Shown one piece after another: positions 18,592 through 27,191 of a stretch of 64,000 bases of DNA (position 1 is the stretch's first letter; every line of letters begins with the position of its first letter). This DNA is from Candidatus Opimibacter skivensis. GTDB lineage: Bacteria > Bacteroidota > Bacteroidia > Chitinophagales > Saprospiraceae. The stretch is from positions 1 through 64,000 of the forward strand of contig JADKGY010000025.1 of the NCBI GenBank assembly GCA_016722045.1. The letters run 5' to 3'. The notes below the pieces were generated by a model. The model saw nothing but the letters and a program-made list of their open reading frames with translations. It was not told the origin of the DNA and ran no database searches. A program made the translations under genes and the position numbers.

Positions 18592-20229
18592 ATGAATTCC
18601 CAACTCACTATTTTCCTTCAGCACCTCTCGCTGGATCCTGAAAAAATTCATTACATGCTGACACCTGCGGAGCTTATTGAAGCTACGATCCAGAAGGGAC
18701 AGGGTGTATTGAATGATACTGGTGCACTTTGCATTGACACCGGAAAATTCACCGGGCGGTCGCCAAAAGATCGCTACATCGTCAAAGATGATATCACCCG
18801 CGAGACGGTGGACTGGGGCCTGGTCAATAAGCCTTTTGGGGAAGATCAATATGAAGTGCTCAAAAAAGACATCCTTGATTATGTCCGGCAGCATGAGATC
18901 TTTATCCATGATGGATATGTATGTTCGGATGACATCTATAGACTCAATGTGAGAGTCCTGGCGGAGTATCCGTGGAGCGCGTTGTTTGCCAATAATATGT
19001 TTCTGCGTCTGACCGGACCGGAGATCGATAGTTATGCACCTGAGTGGACGGTGGTGTGTGCCCCCGGATTTAAAGCAGACCCGTCAAAGCATGGTACACG
19101 ACAAGCGAATTTCGCTGTGATCAATTTTACAGACCGTGCGATACTGATCGGAGGAACCGGATATACAGGAGAAATCAAAAAAGGAATCTTCAGTGTGCTC
19201 AATTATATTTTGCCCCAAAACGAAAACACACTATCCATGCATTGTTCTTCCAATGTGGGCAAACAAGGTGATACAGCCGTTTTCTTTGGACTTTCCGGAA
19301 CGGGAAAGACAACATTAAGTGCAGATCCACAACGCTATCTCATAGGAGATGATGAACATGGATGGTCAGAAGAAGGCGTTTTCAATTTTGAAGGTGGATG
19401 TTATGCTAAGTGTGTAGATCTCACCGAAGAAAAGGAGCCTGATATATTCAGAGCGATCAAGCATGGCGCGTTATTGGAAAACATTCGTTTTTACCCTGGT
19501 TCTCGCACGGTCAATTACGCCGATATATCTGTGACTGAAAACACGAGAGTTTCTTATCCTCTTTATCATATTCAAAATGTGATGCCAGGTTCTGTGTCAG
19601 GGCATCCGCGCAATATTTTCTTTCTCACTGCTGATGCATTCGGGACGTTGCCTCCGATCAGCAAGTTGACGCCTGCACAGGCGATGTACCATTTTATATC
19701 AGGATATACGGCCAAGGTGGCAGGGACTGAAGCCGGGGTGACAGAGCCACAGGCCACATTTTCAGCATGTTTCGGAGCACCTTTTCTTCCATTACATCCT
19801 ACTCAATATGCCTCGATGCTTGGCGAATTGATGCGACGTTATAAAGTCAATGTATGGCTGGTCAACACCGGGTGGTCAGGTGGACCCTATGGTGTAGGCA
19901 GTAGAATTAAACTGTCCAATACGAGAGCGATGATCACAGCTGCATTGGAAGGAAACCTTAATCATGTACGCTACAAAACACATGAAGTGTTTAACCTGGC
20001 GATGCCGATGTCATGCCCGGGGATAAGTGATCAGAATATTCTCAACCCTGTGCAGACATGGAAAGATGCTGAGGCGTATAAGACAAAAGCGATTTCACTG
20101 GCACAATCCTTTCATCGTAATTTTTATAAATATGCATCACAGGCTTCAGACGAAATATTATCGGGAGGTCCGCAGAAATTCGGTGAGATTGATATGAGTA
20201 ATGCGGCAAGTGAGGATATCCCCGGGTAA
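18592..20229 (+). CDS. pckA: Phosphoenolpyruvate carboxykinase (ATP)
   Basis: 545 residues from ATG 18592. An upstream in-frame ATG at 18556 falls in the repeat arm and would add 12 unusual residues. It converts oxaloacetate and ATP to PEP, ADP and CO2 in gluconeogenesis. Motifs: TGRSPKDRYIVKDD, the P-loop GLSGTGKTTLS, the kinase-2 and metal site IGDDEHGWSEEGVFNFEGGC, and NTGWSGGPYGVGSRIKLSNT. Length and motifs are normal. No partner genes adjoin it. The upstream 30 bases include the insert arm, which may have changed its leader. Confidence 0.96.
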   Translation: MNSQLTIFLQHLSLDPEKIHYMLTPAELIEATIQKGQGVLNDTGALCIDTGKFTGRSPKDRYIVKDDITRETVDWGLVNKPFGEDQYEVLKKDILDYVRQHEIFIHDGYVCSDDIYRLNVRVLAEYPWSALFANNMFLRLTGPEIDSYAPEWTVVCAPGFKADPSKHGTRQANFAVINFTDRAILIGGTGYTGEIKKGIFSVLNYILPQNENTLSMHCSSNVGKQGDTAVFFGLSGTGKTTLSADPQRYLIGDDEHGWSEEGVFNFEGGCYAKCVDLTEEKEPDIFRAIKHGALLENIRFYPGSRTVNYADISVTENTRVSYPLYHIQNVMPGSVSGHPRNIFFLTADAFGTLPPISKLTPAQAMYHFISGYTAKVAGTEAGVTEPQATFSACFGAPFLPLHPTQYASMLGELMRRYKVNVWLVNTGWSGGPYGVGSRIKLSNTRAMITAALEGNLNHVRYKTHEVFNLAMPMSCPGISDQNILNPVQTWKDAEAYKTKAISLAQSFHRNFYKYASQASDEILSGGPQKFGEIDMSNAASEDIPG

Positions 20230-20269
20230 TTTTGGAATTACGATTTACGATTTTGGATTTACGGTCGTA

Positions 20270-20348
20270 GAGACACGATTTATCGCGTCTCCTATCAACG
20301 AGTATATTTCCTATTCCGCCTTTTCTGCCTCTTCTACCTTTTCTGCCC
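20270..20348. repeat. REP-like repeat C with pyrimidine tract, copy 1
   Basis: GAGACACGAT-TT-ATCGCGTCTC (20270-20291) is a near-perfect palindrome, followed by a C/T-rich tract (TTCCGCC, TTCTACCTTTTCTGCC) at 20315-20347. The same two parts occur at 33037-33060 and 33211-33244. It fills the space between the convergent pckA and T9SS protein genes. Confidence 0.65.
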
Positions 20349-20352
20349 TTCT

Positions 20353-21828
20353 TTACATCTTCACCACGCGCTTCACACTTTCCCCCACCTTTACCCAATA
20401 CACATTCACAGGAAAAGTTGAAATATCAATATTCATTTCTTCTTTACCATTATCTCTAAATTCCTTTAAAGTGTGGCCATTCAAATCCAGTAATTGAATA
20501 TCCTTTACCGGATCACCTGAATTTTTGAATGAGAGATGAATTTCATCTTTTGCCGGGTTAGGATAAAGATCAAATGTATTTTTCGTAGCCGTTATCTCAT
20601 TCGTAGCCGTTGCCGAAGCCGGGAAATATTTCACAGTGAGCTGCCCGAACAGATCTGCTGTTTCACTGCCTGACCCGCCAAATATTTGTCCCACACCATA
20701 GAACGTATTGACTCCTGCGTTGATGGTGTATACACGAGTATGTGAAAATGAATAACGATTCTGATCATTATCCAGAGCCTGAAGAGTGATGTTGCCATCT
20801 GCTGCAGTCCAATCTCCATTGTTGCTTGCGGCAAGAACGATATCATAGCCTTCATTGGCTGTTAAATATCCATCAAGGGTAACCATTACTTTACCGGCTT
20901 CAGGCGCCGTCAGTGAAAGTGAAGTCAGTGTGGTCGAGTTGCCATTCAAATCAATAGTAGGTAGTGTGAAACCACTGGATAGAATTTTTTCCGGACCGGT
21001 AGTCGGATAAAACTCAACAAGAAGATTGCCATATGCCCAGATATTACCGTTACCACCCGCTTCACCATATTGCTGAGCCAGGGCATAATAGGTATAGTCG
21101 CCGGCTGAAGGGACATTATACACCCGAGTGTGCGAAAACGAATTTTCATCTACATCTCCTTCATTGACGGCTTCTACAGCCACATTGCCATCATTGAAAG
21201 ACCAGTTCATTGTATTACTTGCCGCGAGTACGATGCGATCACCCGGATCACTGGTAATAAACCCATCGAATCTCACCAACATTTTTCCCGCAGCATTTGC
21301 ATGAATAGTTTGTTGGCCTACCACAGTGGTATTCGTCACATTACCATTGAAAATAAAACCCGAGGCTTTTACAGTTGATGTGCCCCCCTCAGGAAAATAT
21401 TCTACAGTGAGTGTTCCATAGATCGAGGCGATACCGTTACCATCCGTTTCAACATAATTTTGGGCTACTGCCGCATACGTGTGTGCTCCGGCAGTGACGG
21501 GATAAACACGGGTATGCGAAAATGGCCTTCCAAAACCGGCCTTTGATGTCTCGATAGAAATATTGCCATCATTAGATTGCCAATCTCCGTTATTGCTCGC
21601 TGCTACAACTATCAGGTCACCGACGGAAGCATAACATTCACCATCAAAATGAACGACTACATAACCATCTGAGGGAAATGTAGCATTGACAGATCCAAGT
21701 GTGATTGCGCCACCACGAAGGTTAAGCGCGGGTTGGTTGATCGATTGGGAATAGATATTGGATTGTGCTTGAAGATTAAGCAATAAAAAAGGGAGACATA
21801 ACAAAGAAAAGAGGCAGAGTTTTTTCAT
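20353..21828 (-). CDS. Secreted triple-repeat protein with T9SS sorting domain
   Basis: 491 residues. Signal peptide MKKLCLFSLLCLPFLLLNLQ-A. Three tandem modules of about 125 residues follow, each with a V-x-F-D-G start, IVLAASNNGDW, DGNI, a [FS]SHTRVY strand, a YxAxAQxY segment and a final LTVEYFP. I do not recognise the module as a named family. The last 80 residues are a T9SS type A sorting domain (FDLYPNPAKDEIHLSF, IQLLDLNGHTLKEF, WVKVGESVKRVVKM), which directs export across the outer membrane and surface attachment. Beta-rich repeats suggest an extracellular binding or structural role. Confidence 0.82.
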   Translation of the reverse strand: MKKLCLFSLLCLPFLLLNLQAQSNIYSQSINQPALNLRGGAITLGSVNATFPSDGYVVVHFDGECYASVGDLIVVAASNNGDWQSNDGNISIETSKAGFGRPFSHTRVYPVTAGAHTYAAVAQNYVETDGNGIASIYGTLTVEYFPEGGTSTVKASGFIFNGNVTNTTVVGQQTIHANAAGKMLVRFDGFITSDPGDRIVLAASNTMNWSFNDGNVAVEAVNEGDVDENSFSHTRVYNVPSAGDYTYYALAQQYGEAGGNGNIWAYGNLLVEFYPTTGPEKILSSGFTLPTIDLNGNSTTLTSLSLTAPEAGKVMVTLDGYLTANEGYDIVLAASNNGDWTAADGNITLQALDNDQNRYSFSHTRVYTINAGVNTFYGVGQIFGGSGSETADLFGQLTVKYFPASATATNEITATKNTFDLYPNPAKDEIHLSFKNSGDPVKDIQLLDLNGHTLKEFRDNGKEEMNIDISTFPVNVYWVKVGESVKRVVKM

Positions 21829-22024
21829 GACGATGGTTTAAGCTTTTGATTGAAACAGTAAAAAGGGAGTTGGGGTTTTAAAATTGAATAATTTAAAGTT
21901 AAAAGGAAAATAGGTAGCCGTTAATCAATAAAAATATTTTCAAATAGATTTCTCTGGCGAACAGGGGATCATATATTAGAAAAGTGATTCCTAAGTATTT
22001 ACCTTGCAGGCTTAAAATATTTCG

Positions 22025-22894
22025 ATGAAAACATTGTTCAACATTCCATTTGCTCCGTCCTTTACCTTTATACTAGGGGTGTCAATGATGATCTCCCTGA
22101 TGATTTCATGTCAGAAATCTATCAAATCAGGTGAAACAAAACCTACTAACTGCAAATTCATTGCAGGTTTAGCAGAGGGAGGAGACAACAGAGAAGCCGA
22201 TTTCAAAGCCCAGGTTGCAGCGTTTAATCAAAATTATACACTGTATCAGAAGGGCGAAATGTCGGCATCACAGGTAGACAATCCATATCACCAGACACCC
22301 TATCATCTGGGCGTAGATCCTACTGAAAGACCGAATAATCTTTTGGATTCGTTCAGCCGCCTTGGAGAGAAGGTTGGATTGATGATCGGTTTTGGAAAGC
22401 CTGTTGCCACCGAAAATATTGTGACGCTTTATCTGATCATGTTGAAAGAGGAATTCACCCAGGTAGATAGCCAGAATTGCAAAGTAGCTTTTCAGGTGGC
22501 CAAAGCAGATAGCATTGAACTTTATTATTCCTACAACACAAGAAGCGGCCTATGGTCACCTATGGATAAATCCATTATTGACAAATGGGTCTCGAATCTT
22601 TATGATGCGGATCCTGCACATGCACCTGTATTCAAAGGATATTATATCCACCATGAAGCCGGAAAGAACGCGGACATGGATGATTATTTTTATGCAGGAT
22701 TAAAAAAAGGCACGACAAGAGATACACTCAATATTTTTAGTTTAAATCATCCATGCACTGAAGCCGGTAAGGATATTCAATTCAGCTATACACGTTTTCT
22801 TACGTCCTCAGGTAATCTCTCAACTTCAACTTCTTTTATTTCAGGCGACACCAAGAATATAGTCAGAGCCTGCCCGCCGTATTGTGCACAATGA
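22025..22894 (+). CDS. Hypothetical lipoprotein
   Basis: 289 residues. N-terminal signal with lipobox M-I-S-L-M-I-S-C at about residue 29. The mature protein has two recognisable stretches, NQNYTLYQKGEMSASQVDNP and IHHEAGKNADMDDYFYAGL, and ends with a Cys pair in ACPPYCAQ. The HHEAG looks faintly like a metalloprotease HExxH but lacks the second His at the right spacing, so no catalytic claim is made. No family recognised. Single gene on the plus strand, followed by the hairpin island. Confidence 0.6.
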   Translation: MKTLFNIPFAPSFTFILGVSMMISLMISCQKSIKSGETKPTNCKFIAGLAEGGDNREADFKAQVAAFNQNYTLYQKGEMSASQVDNPYHQTPYHLGVDPTERPNNLLDSFSRLGEKVGLMIGFGKPVATENIVTLYLIMLKEEFTQVDSQNCKVAFQVAKADSIELYYSYNTRSGLWSPMDKSIIDKWVSNLYDADPAHAPVFKGYYIHHEAGKNADMDDYFYAGLKKGTTRDTLNIFSLNHPCTEAGKDIQFSYTRFLTSSGNLSTSTSFISGDTKNIVRACPPYCAQ

Positions 22895-22987
22895 TCCGTG
22901 TGAAGAGTGTAAGAACAGTTAGAATTATTAGCCATTCCAACTATCTAGCGTTCTAACATTTTTACCACTTAGGAACTTAAGAACACT

Positions 22988-23248
22988 TGAGTAGACACTT
23001 AGGAAAAATAAAAAATTGCTTCAACCACTGCTTTTGCATAACAATGCCTATTTCGCAAATCTGAAATTTGCTGACGCAAAAGCTTAGACACAGCCTAAGC
23101 TTAACGTTGTTGTGAATTGATGCAAACGTAGTTTGCATCAATTCACACACATTAAATAAAAAAAACACAATGTTAAGCGTAGGTTGCACCTACGCTTGTG
23201 CGTTTGCAAAAATCCGTTTTGCGTAACAATGCTTAAAAAGTCTACTCA
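22988..23248. repeat. 260-bp island of nested hairpins bounded by a 9-bp inverted repeat
   Basis: The ends are TGAGTAGAC (22988-22996) and GTCTACTCA (23240-23248). Inside are hairpins at 23055-23071 (stem 6), 23080-23102 (AAGCTTAG/CTAAGCTT), 23111-23147 (17-bp perfect stem around GTGAATTGATGCAAAC, loop GTA) and 23175-23197 (AAGCGTAGGT/ACCTACGCTT). The 17-bp hairpin is itself flanked by GCTTAAC (23099-23105) and GTTAAGC (23172-23178). A TTTTGC(A/G)TAACAATGC direct repeat occurs near both ends (23031, 23217). There is no supported ORF. Could be a MITE-like element, a structured RNA or an attC-like recombination site. Confidence 0.65.
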
Positions 23249-23332
23249 CTATGCTAGCTAAGCCGAAGCAAAAGGATGAAATTAAGCAGGTCGAACATTA
23301 TACCTCTTCCTCCTATTCTCCCTTTTCCGCCT

Positions 23333-23380
23333 CGGTTGCTGAGCTGTAGCACTAGGTTGAGAACAAGCAAGTCGAAGCAT
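23333..23380. repeat. REP-like repeat B, copy 1
   Basis: CGGTTGCTGAGCTG, a variable spacer, then GCAAGTCGAAGCAT. The same blocks occur at 24797-24844. The two copies flank creD, one just after its stop and one just before its start. Confidence 0.55.
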
Positions 23381-23389
23381 CCGCCTTTT

Positions 23390-24766
23390 TTAAGCCCACT
23401 TCACTTTTCTTGTCAGATACATTACCAATGCAATGATGACAAATAAAGCTATGCTTCCTGCGAGCAATGCAAAGTCTTCCAACTGAAGAATGATATAGAT
23501 AAATCCGAATAACAATATCAACAAGCCGCCTACAAGTGTTGCATATCGTTTTTCTGAGAAAATACTTCTGCTGTACAGTGTAATCAACAATATTGTAGCG
23601 AACGAAGCCACAACATAGGCGGGATCAAAGCCCAGATGTTCAGAAAGCGAAAGAAGCAAAATGAAAAAGATCACCAAAGCTGCACCTACAAGTCCGTACT
23701 GAAGTGGATGTACTTTTTGTTTCTTCAGCACTTCACAAAAGAAATAAACAGCAAAGGTGAGTGTGATGAGAAGAAATGCATATTTAACCGTCCGCTCATT
23801 TTTTGTATACTGATCTACAGTAGCAAATAACTCTACACCAAATACAGGCGTTTTAGCCGAAGATGTCTCATAGCCATTAGGAGCATCGTACCTATAGATA
23901 CTTACATTCTGAAAAGACTGCGGATTGACATCCGTCCATTGCTGTGTGATCTGCCGGTTGATATCGAGAATCGTCCAGCTGGCTTCAAATCCTTTATCAC
24001 TGATTGTACTTGTGTCCGGCAAAAACTGCCCTTCAAATTTTGGTGATGGCCATGAAGAAGACATTCTGACTTTGTTGTTGCCGGCAACAGGAGAAAAATA
24101 AATGCCCTGGCTTCCTTTAAGATTGAGTGTGATACTAAAATCCAGTTTTTCATTTTTGACAAGATGTTCCGGCAGATGACACATCAACCCGTTCGAAAGA
24201 TTGATGCCTGCAGGCGCAGCTGCTGTCATCGGAATGATGGTGTCACTGATTACAAAATTTACCTGTGTACTGATACCGGATAAATCAGTGACTGCCATAT
24301 GCACGGTGGCTTTATCCCACATGATTTTATCCGGAGCAATATTTAATGCTGTCAGATCGGGATAGTTAAAGCTTCCTTTGATGTCCAGATGGCTATCATA
24401 CAGTATGACTTTGAAAATGCTGCGCTTCTTGATCACCGGCGTGATCGTGCCATTGGTCACCAGCTCATGGGGGAAATAATATAGTTTATGCTCATTCCAT
24501 TCTGAAGGTAGCTTGCTATTAATTTTTATTTCTTCCAGGTAAGGAATTTCGATATACGGTCCGGTGACCGTCTGAAGCTGTCCCCATTTGCTGCTCACCT
24601 CATTCGTCACCTGCATTTTTCGTAATGATCTTTCCTGCACCAGTGATGTGATCATCATACTGGGGATCATCAGGATGAGAATAAGAAACCCGATGATGAT
24701 GACTTTCAGGAGCGGATTTTCAGACCATTTTTTTAATTCAGTCTCTGGGTTTGTTGTGGTATCCAT
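23390..24766 (-). CDS. creD: CreD-family inner membrane protein
   Basis: 458 residues. One N-terminal membrane helix (LLKVIIIGFLILILMIPSMM), a long periplasmic beta-rich domain of about 270 residues with the family's LYYFPHEL and SFNYPDLTALNI stretches, then five or six C-terminal helices including the CreD-typical KKQKVHPLQYGLVGAALVIF. CreD in Enterobacteria belongs to the CreBC regulon and affects envelope and beta-lactam tolerance; in Bacteroidota it is usually next to a small winged-helix regulator, as here. Last gene of a minus-strand operon (membrane protein, regulator, creD). Molecular role not known. Confidence 0.88.
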   Translation of the reverse strand: MDTTTNPETELKKWSENPLLKVIIIGFLILILMIPSMMITSLVQERSLRKMQVTNEVSSKWGQLQTVTGPYIEIPYLEEIKINSKLPSEWNEHKLYYFPHELVTNGTITPVIKKRSIFKVILYDSHLDIKGSFNYPDLTALNIAPDKIMWDKATVHMAVTDLSGISTQVNFVISDTIIPMTAAAPAGINLSNGLMCHLPEHLVKNEKLDFSITLNLKGSQGIYFSPVAGNNKVRMSSSWPSPKFEGQFLPDTSTISDKGFEASWTILDINRQITQQWTDVNPQSFQNVSIYRYDAPNGYETSSAKTPVFGVELFATVDQYTKNERTVKYAFLLITLTFAVYFFCEVLKKQKVHPLQYGLVGAALVIFFILLLSLSEHLGFDPAYVVASFATILLITLYSRSIFSEKRYATLVGGLLILLFGFIYIILQLEDFALLAGSIALFVIIALVMYLTRKVKWA

Positions 24767-24793
24767 AATTTATAATGATTTGTAATTGTGAAG

Positions 24794-24850
24794 TCCCCGG
24801 TTGCTGAGCTGAAGTACATGGATGAGATATGCAAGTCGAAGCATAGGGGA
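24794..24850. repeat. REP-like repeat B, copy 2
   Basis: TCCCCGGTTGCTGAGCTG ... GCAAGTCGAAGCATAGGGGA, with TCCC/GGGGA outer complementarity. It lies in the 100-base gap between the regulator gene and creD and could form a hairpin in the operon transcript. Confidence 0.55.
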
Positions 24851-24868
24851 TTTAGGGGCAAAAGGGAT

Positions 24869-25168
24869 TTAAGATTTAAACCGTATTAGTTTTTCAAGTG
24901 CAGTGATATGTATTTCGAAAGCTTTACGGCCTTGTTTTGTGATTTTATATCTGGTCATTGGCTTACGCCCCACGAATGATTTTTGAACACTGATGTATGC
25001 CGCTGCTTCAAGTCCTTTTAGATGCGAAGCCAGGTTCCCATCTGTGACATCCATCAGGGCTTTGAGTGCATTGAAATCTATAGATTCATTGACAGCCAGT
25101 GCAGCCATGATCCCTAGTCGAATCCGGTTGTCAAACGTTTTGTCCAATGCCTCTATCAGGTCCTTCAT
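24869..25168 (-). CDS. Winged-helix transcriptional regulator (ArsR/MarR-like)
   Basis: 99 residues, a single winged-helix domain of the HTH_34 type. It has RLGIMAALAVNESIDFNALK, the recognition helix region DVTDGNLASHLKGLEAAAYI, and a wing KSFVGRKPMTRYKITKQGRKAF. There are no obvious metal-binding cysteines. Such small regulators commonly accompany creD in Bacteroidota. Located between the membrane protein and creD genes, 39 bases after the former; it may bind the palindromes at 25857-25890 (inference). Confidence 0.85.
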   Translation of the reverse strand: MKDLIEALDKTFDNRIRLGIMAALAVNESIDFNALKALMDVTDGNLASHLKGLEAAAYISVQKSFVGRKPMTRYKITKQGRKAFEIHITALEKLIRFKS

Positions 25169-25207
25169 TATGTATTCTTATTGAAATCAATCATGATGAG
25201 TTTGATT

Positions 25208-25852
25208 TTATAAACCAGCTTTGGACATGTCTCCTCTGGAAGATCCGGGCGCAAACCTTGTGATTCCATAAATAATATGCGCGAATCCAAAACCAATCGC
25301 CAACGCAGGGATTCCCCAACCATTCACTCCCGCCGGAAGACTCAATGCGATTTCAATTAAGCCTAACCAGAAAATACTTTTCAGCGTGAACTGTGATACC
25401 TGGATCAATGCCAGGCCATAAAAGGAAAGTAAAATGGGCGCGATCAGACTCCATTGTTCTCTGTGTGTCACCCATGCTGCTATGATGGCACCTGCCAGGA
25501 GAGGAATACAAAAATGAAGAAGCATATTCCGTATAGCAGGGGTCCATGTTGATTGGTTTTCCATGCGGGCTTTTCGCATACACATGTACCATGAACTGAA
25601 TACAGAGAGAGCCAGGACGCCAAAGGCTATGAGGCCAATTCTGTTCATCAATTGTATTTCTCCTTCTACTCCATCTATATACATACCATTAGATGTTGAG
25701 GCCTGAATAAATCTTAAAGCCAATGCCAATCCTCCAAGAGCAAAAATTCCAGGCAGGATACCGGCCCAACCACTCAGGGAAATGAAACGGGATGAACGCT
25801 CCATCATCGAACGGATATGCGCGAGATCTTCAGAATATTGATTTTTGTTCAT
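25208..25852 (-). CDS. Multi-pass membrane protein, first gene of the creD operon
   Basis: 214 residues from ATG 25852 (MNKNQYSEDLAHIRSMMERS); the longer open frame to 25927 would run through the palindromic operator region and is unlikely. Six or so membrane helices, starting with FISLSGWAGILPGIFALGGL. This 'RSMMERSSRFISLSGWAG' start is typical of an uncharacterised Bacteroidota membrane family paired with the winged-helix regulator that follows. No catalytic motif. Probably regulated together with creD. Confidence 0.72.
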   Translation of the reverse strand: MNKNQYSEDLAHIRSMMERSSRFISLSGWAGILPGIFALGGLALALRFIQASTSNGMYIDGVEGEIQLMNRIGLIAFGVLALSVFSSWYMCMRKARMENQSTWTPAIRNMLLHFCIPLLAGAIIAAWVTHREQWSLIAPILLSFYGLALIQVSQFTLKSIFWLGLIEIALSLPAGVNGWGIPALAIGFGFAHIIYGITRFAPGSSRGDMSKAGL

Positions 25853-25856
25853 AATA

Positions 25857-25890
25857 CAAAGTACTTTGAAATACAAAGTAAATGACTTTG
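25857..25890 (-). promoter_or_regulatory. Two operator-like palindromes CAAAGT...ACTTTG
   Basis: CAAAGT-ACTTTG (25857-25868) and CAAAGT-N5-ACTTTG (25874-25890). Their centres are about 20 bases apart, close to two helical turns, and the first is 4 bases upstream of the start of the creD-operon membrane gene. This is a good candidate binding site for the winged-helix regulator in the same operon. Confidence 0.55.
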
Positions 25891-25999
25891 CATCGATTTT
25901 GCAACAGTAAACTGATTTTATTTTCAAAACCCTTTAAAAAAGGTGCTAAGAATCGGTGTCTACGGGCATAAATCTTCGAAATCAAACAGGAATATTATC

Positions 26000-26407
26000 A
26001 TGAAACCAGCCTTTATCCTCTTTCTTAGCCTGCTGGCTACCCATAGCTTTTCACAGATCACCTCCATCTGGAAAGGAAAAACACCGGGTCATGAATGTGA
26101 TTGGAATTGGCCGTGCAACTGGAGCAATAATCGACTGCCCGATGATTTTACGGATGTTTTCATCCCTGTAGACAATACGCTCACATACAATTATCCGGTC
26201 ATCAAATCCGACTGTATAGAAATAAATTCACTCAACATGCATCGTGATGCCAGCCTCATCATCCTAAATGGCAAATTGTCCATACTTGATTCAGCAAAGA
26301 GTCATTACCGGAAAGATCAAATACAGGGTAAAGTGAAATATGAAAAACCCGATCCAAATAGTATTCCTGGCGACGAATTGACAACCATCAAATCAAACAA
26401 GTTCTGA
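26000..26407 (+). CDS. Small secreted protein
   Basis: 135 residues from ATG 26000, which starts a signal peptide (MKPAFILFLSLLATHSFSQ). An upstream in-frame start at 25943 would place the signal 20 residues in. The mature part begins ITSIWKGKTPGHECDWNWPC and continues with NWSNNRLPDDFTDVFIP and YPVI. This is the single-domain version of a beta-rich segment often found in large secreted Bacteroidota proteins (W-N-G...W...NW..G..P....V.IP). Function unknown. It is divergent from the creD operon and may share its control region. Confidence 0.65.
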   Translation: MKPAFILFLSLLATHSFSQITSIWKGKTPGHECDWNWPCNWSNNRLPDDFTDVFIPVDNTLTYNYPVIKSDCIEINSLNMHRDASLIILNGKLSILDSAKSHYRKDQIQGKVKYEKPDPNSIPGDELTTIKSNKF

Positions 26408-26591
26408 CTATGACCACGATTTGCATACAAGACGCTCACGACTTGTGGAGAAACAATTATTTTTTATTACTTTTCACTAAGTTCTCCTTCATGCCGGTCA
26501 TCATACCCGGGCCGGGGAAGACTAATGAATATCAGCCATGAGGGCGGAAGCAATAGCAAGTCTCTCCTCCCGGCACTCAGGGTTGTACGTA

Positions 26592-27191
26592 ATGGAGAAA
26601 GAAAACAAAGCAACTGCCGACACTCTGCTACATTCCCTGTCCGGGGGTGATATGGCTGTATTGGATCAGCTCTACGATGATTACAGAGATGATTTTATAC
26701 GCTGGGCAGGCCAACGCTTCCACATCCAAAACCGCGATGACCTGATCGATGCATGGCACGATACGATGATCATGTTCTATGAAAATGTCCGAGATAAAAA
26801 ACTTACACACCTGACCTGTGAAGTCAAGACATATCTCTTTACGATAGGCTACAGGCGCTTATTAAAAATGCACAATAAATTGAAACGAACGGACCTGGTC
26901 GAAGAATTTGATGCTAATATTAATATAGATGAAAGTATTAATGTGTATGAATACGAAGAAGTGACGGAGCAACAACAAACCATATTGAAAGACGCTGTAA
27001 AGGAATTGCCGGAGAAAAGCCGTCAGATCCTGGTGATGCGGTTTATGGATGGTAAATCAATACCTGAAATCATGAAAACGCTGGGCTATACAAGCGAGAA
27101 CGCGGTGAGTGTGACGTTGTCCCGGGGATTGAAAAGGCTCAAAGAAATAATCAGTGAACGCATGGATGCCGAAAAAGTATGGAACAGATAG
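26592..27191 (+). CDS. ECF-type RNA polymerase sigma factor
   Basis: 199 residues from ATG 26592 (MEKENKATADTLL); an upstream in-frame start at 26538 is possible. Region 2 is LDQLYDDYRDDFIRWA...IQNRDDLIDAWHDTMIMFYENV, followed by region 2.4 YLFTIGYRRLLKMHNKLKR. Region 4 is LKDAVKELPEKSRQILVMRFMDG with the HTH SIPEIMKTLGYTSENAVSVTLSRGLKRLKE. It directs RNA polymerase to a special promoter set. The next gene overlaps it by 13 bases and encodes a membrane protein with a cytoplasmic N-terminus, the expected place for an anti-sigma factor. Confidence 0.88.
   Translation: MEKENKATADTLLHSLSGGDMAVLDQLYDDYRDDFIRWAGQRFHIQNRDDLIDAWHDTMIMFYENVRDKKLTHLTCEVKTYLFTIGYRRLLKMHNKLKRTDLVEEFDANINIDESINVYEYEEVTEQQQTILKDAVKELPEKSRQILVMRFMDGKSIPEIMKTLGYTSENAVSVTLSRGLKRLKEIISERMDAEKVWNR

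Noticed and set aside
20042..20398. Minus-strand ORF with a Lys/Gly/Arg-rich N-terminus
   Set aside because: It overlaps the end of pckA and its composition comes from the pyrimidine tract of repeat C.
22650..22680. HHEAG in the lipoprotein at 22025 as a zinc protease motif
   Set aside because: The second His of HExxH is missing and no further ligand is evident.
22977..23189. A 70-codon minus-strand ORF in the hairpin island
   Set aside because: It runs through perfect inverted repeats, has no recognisable domain and no conserved start context.
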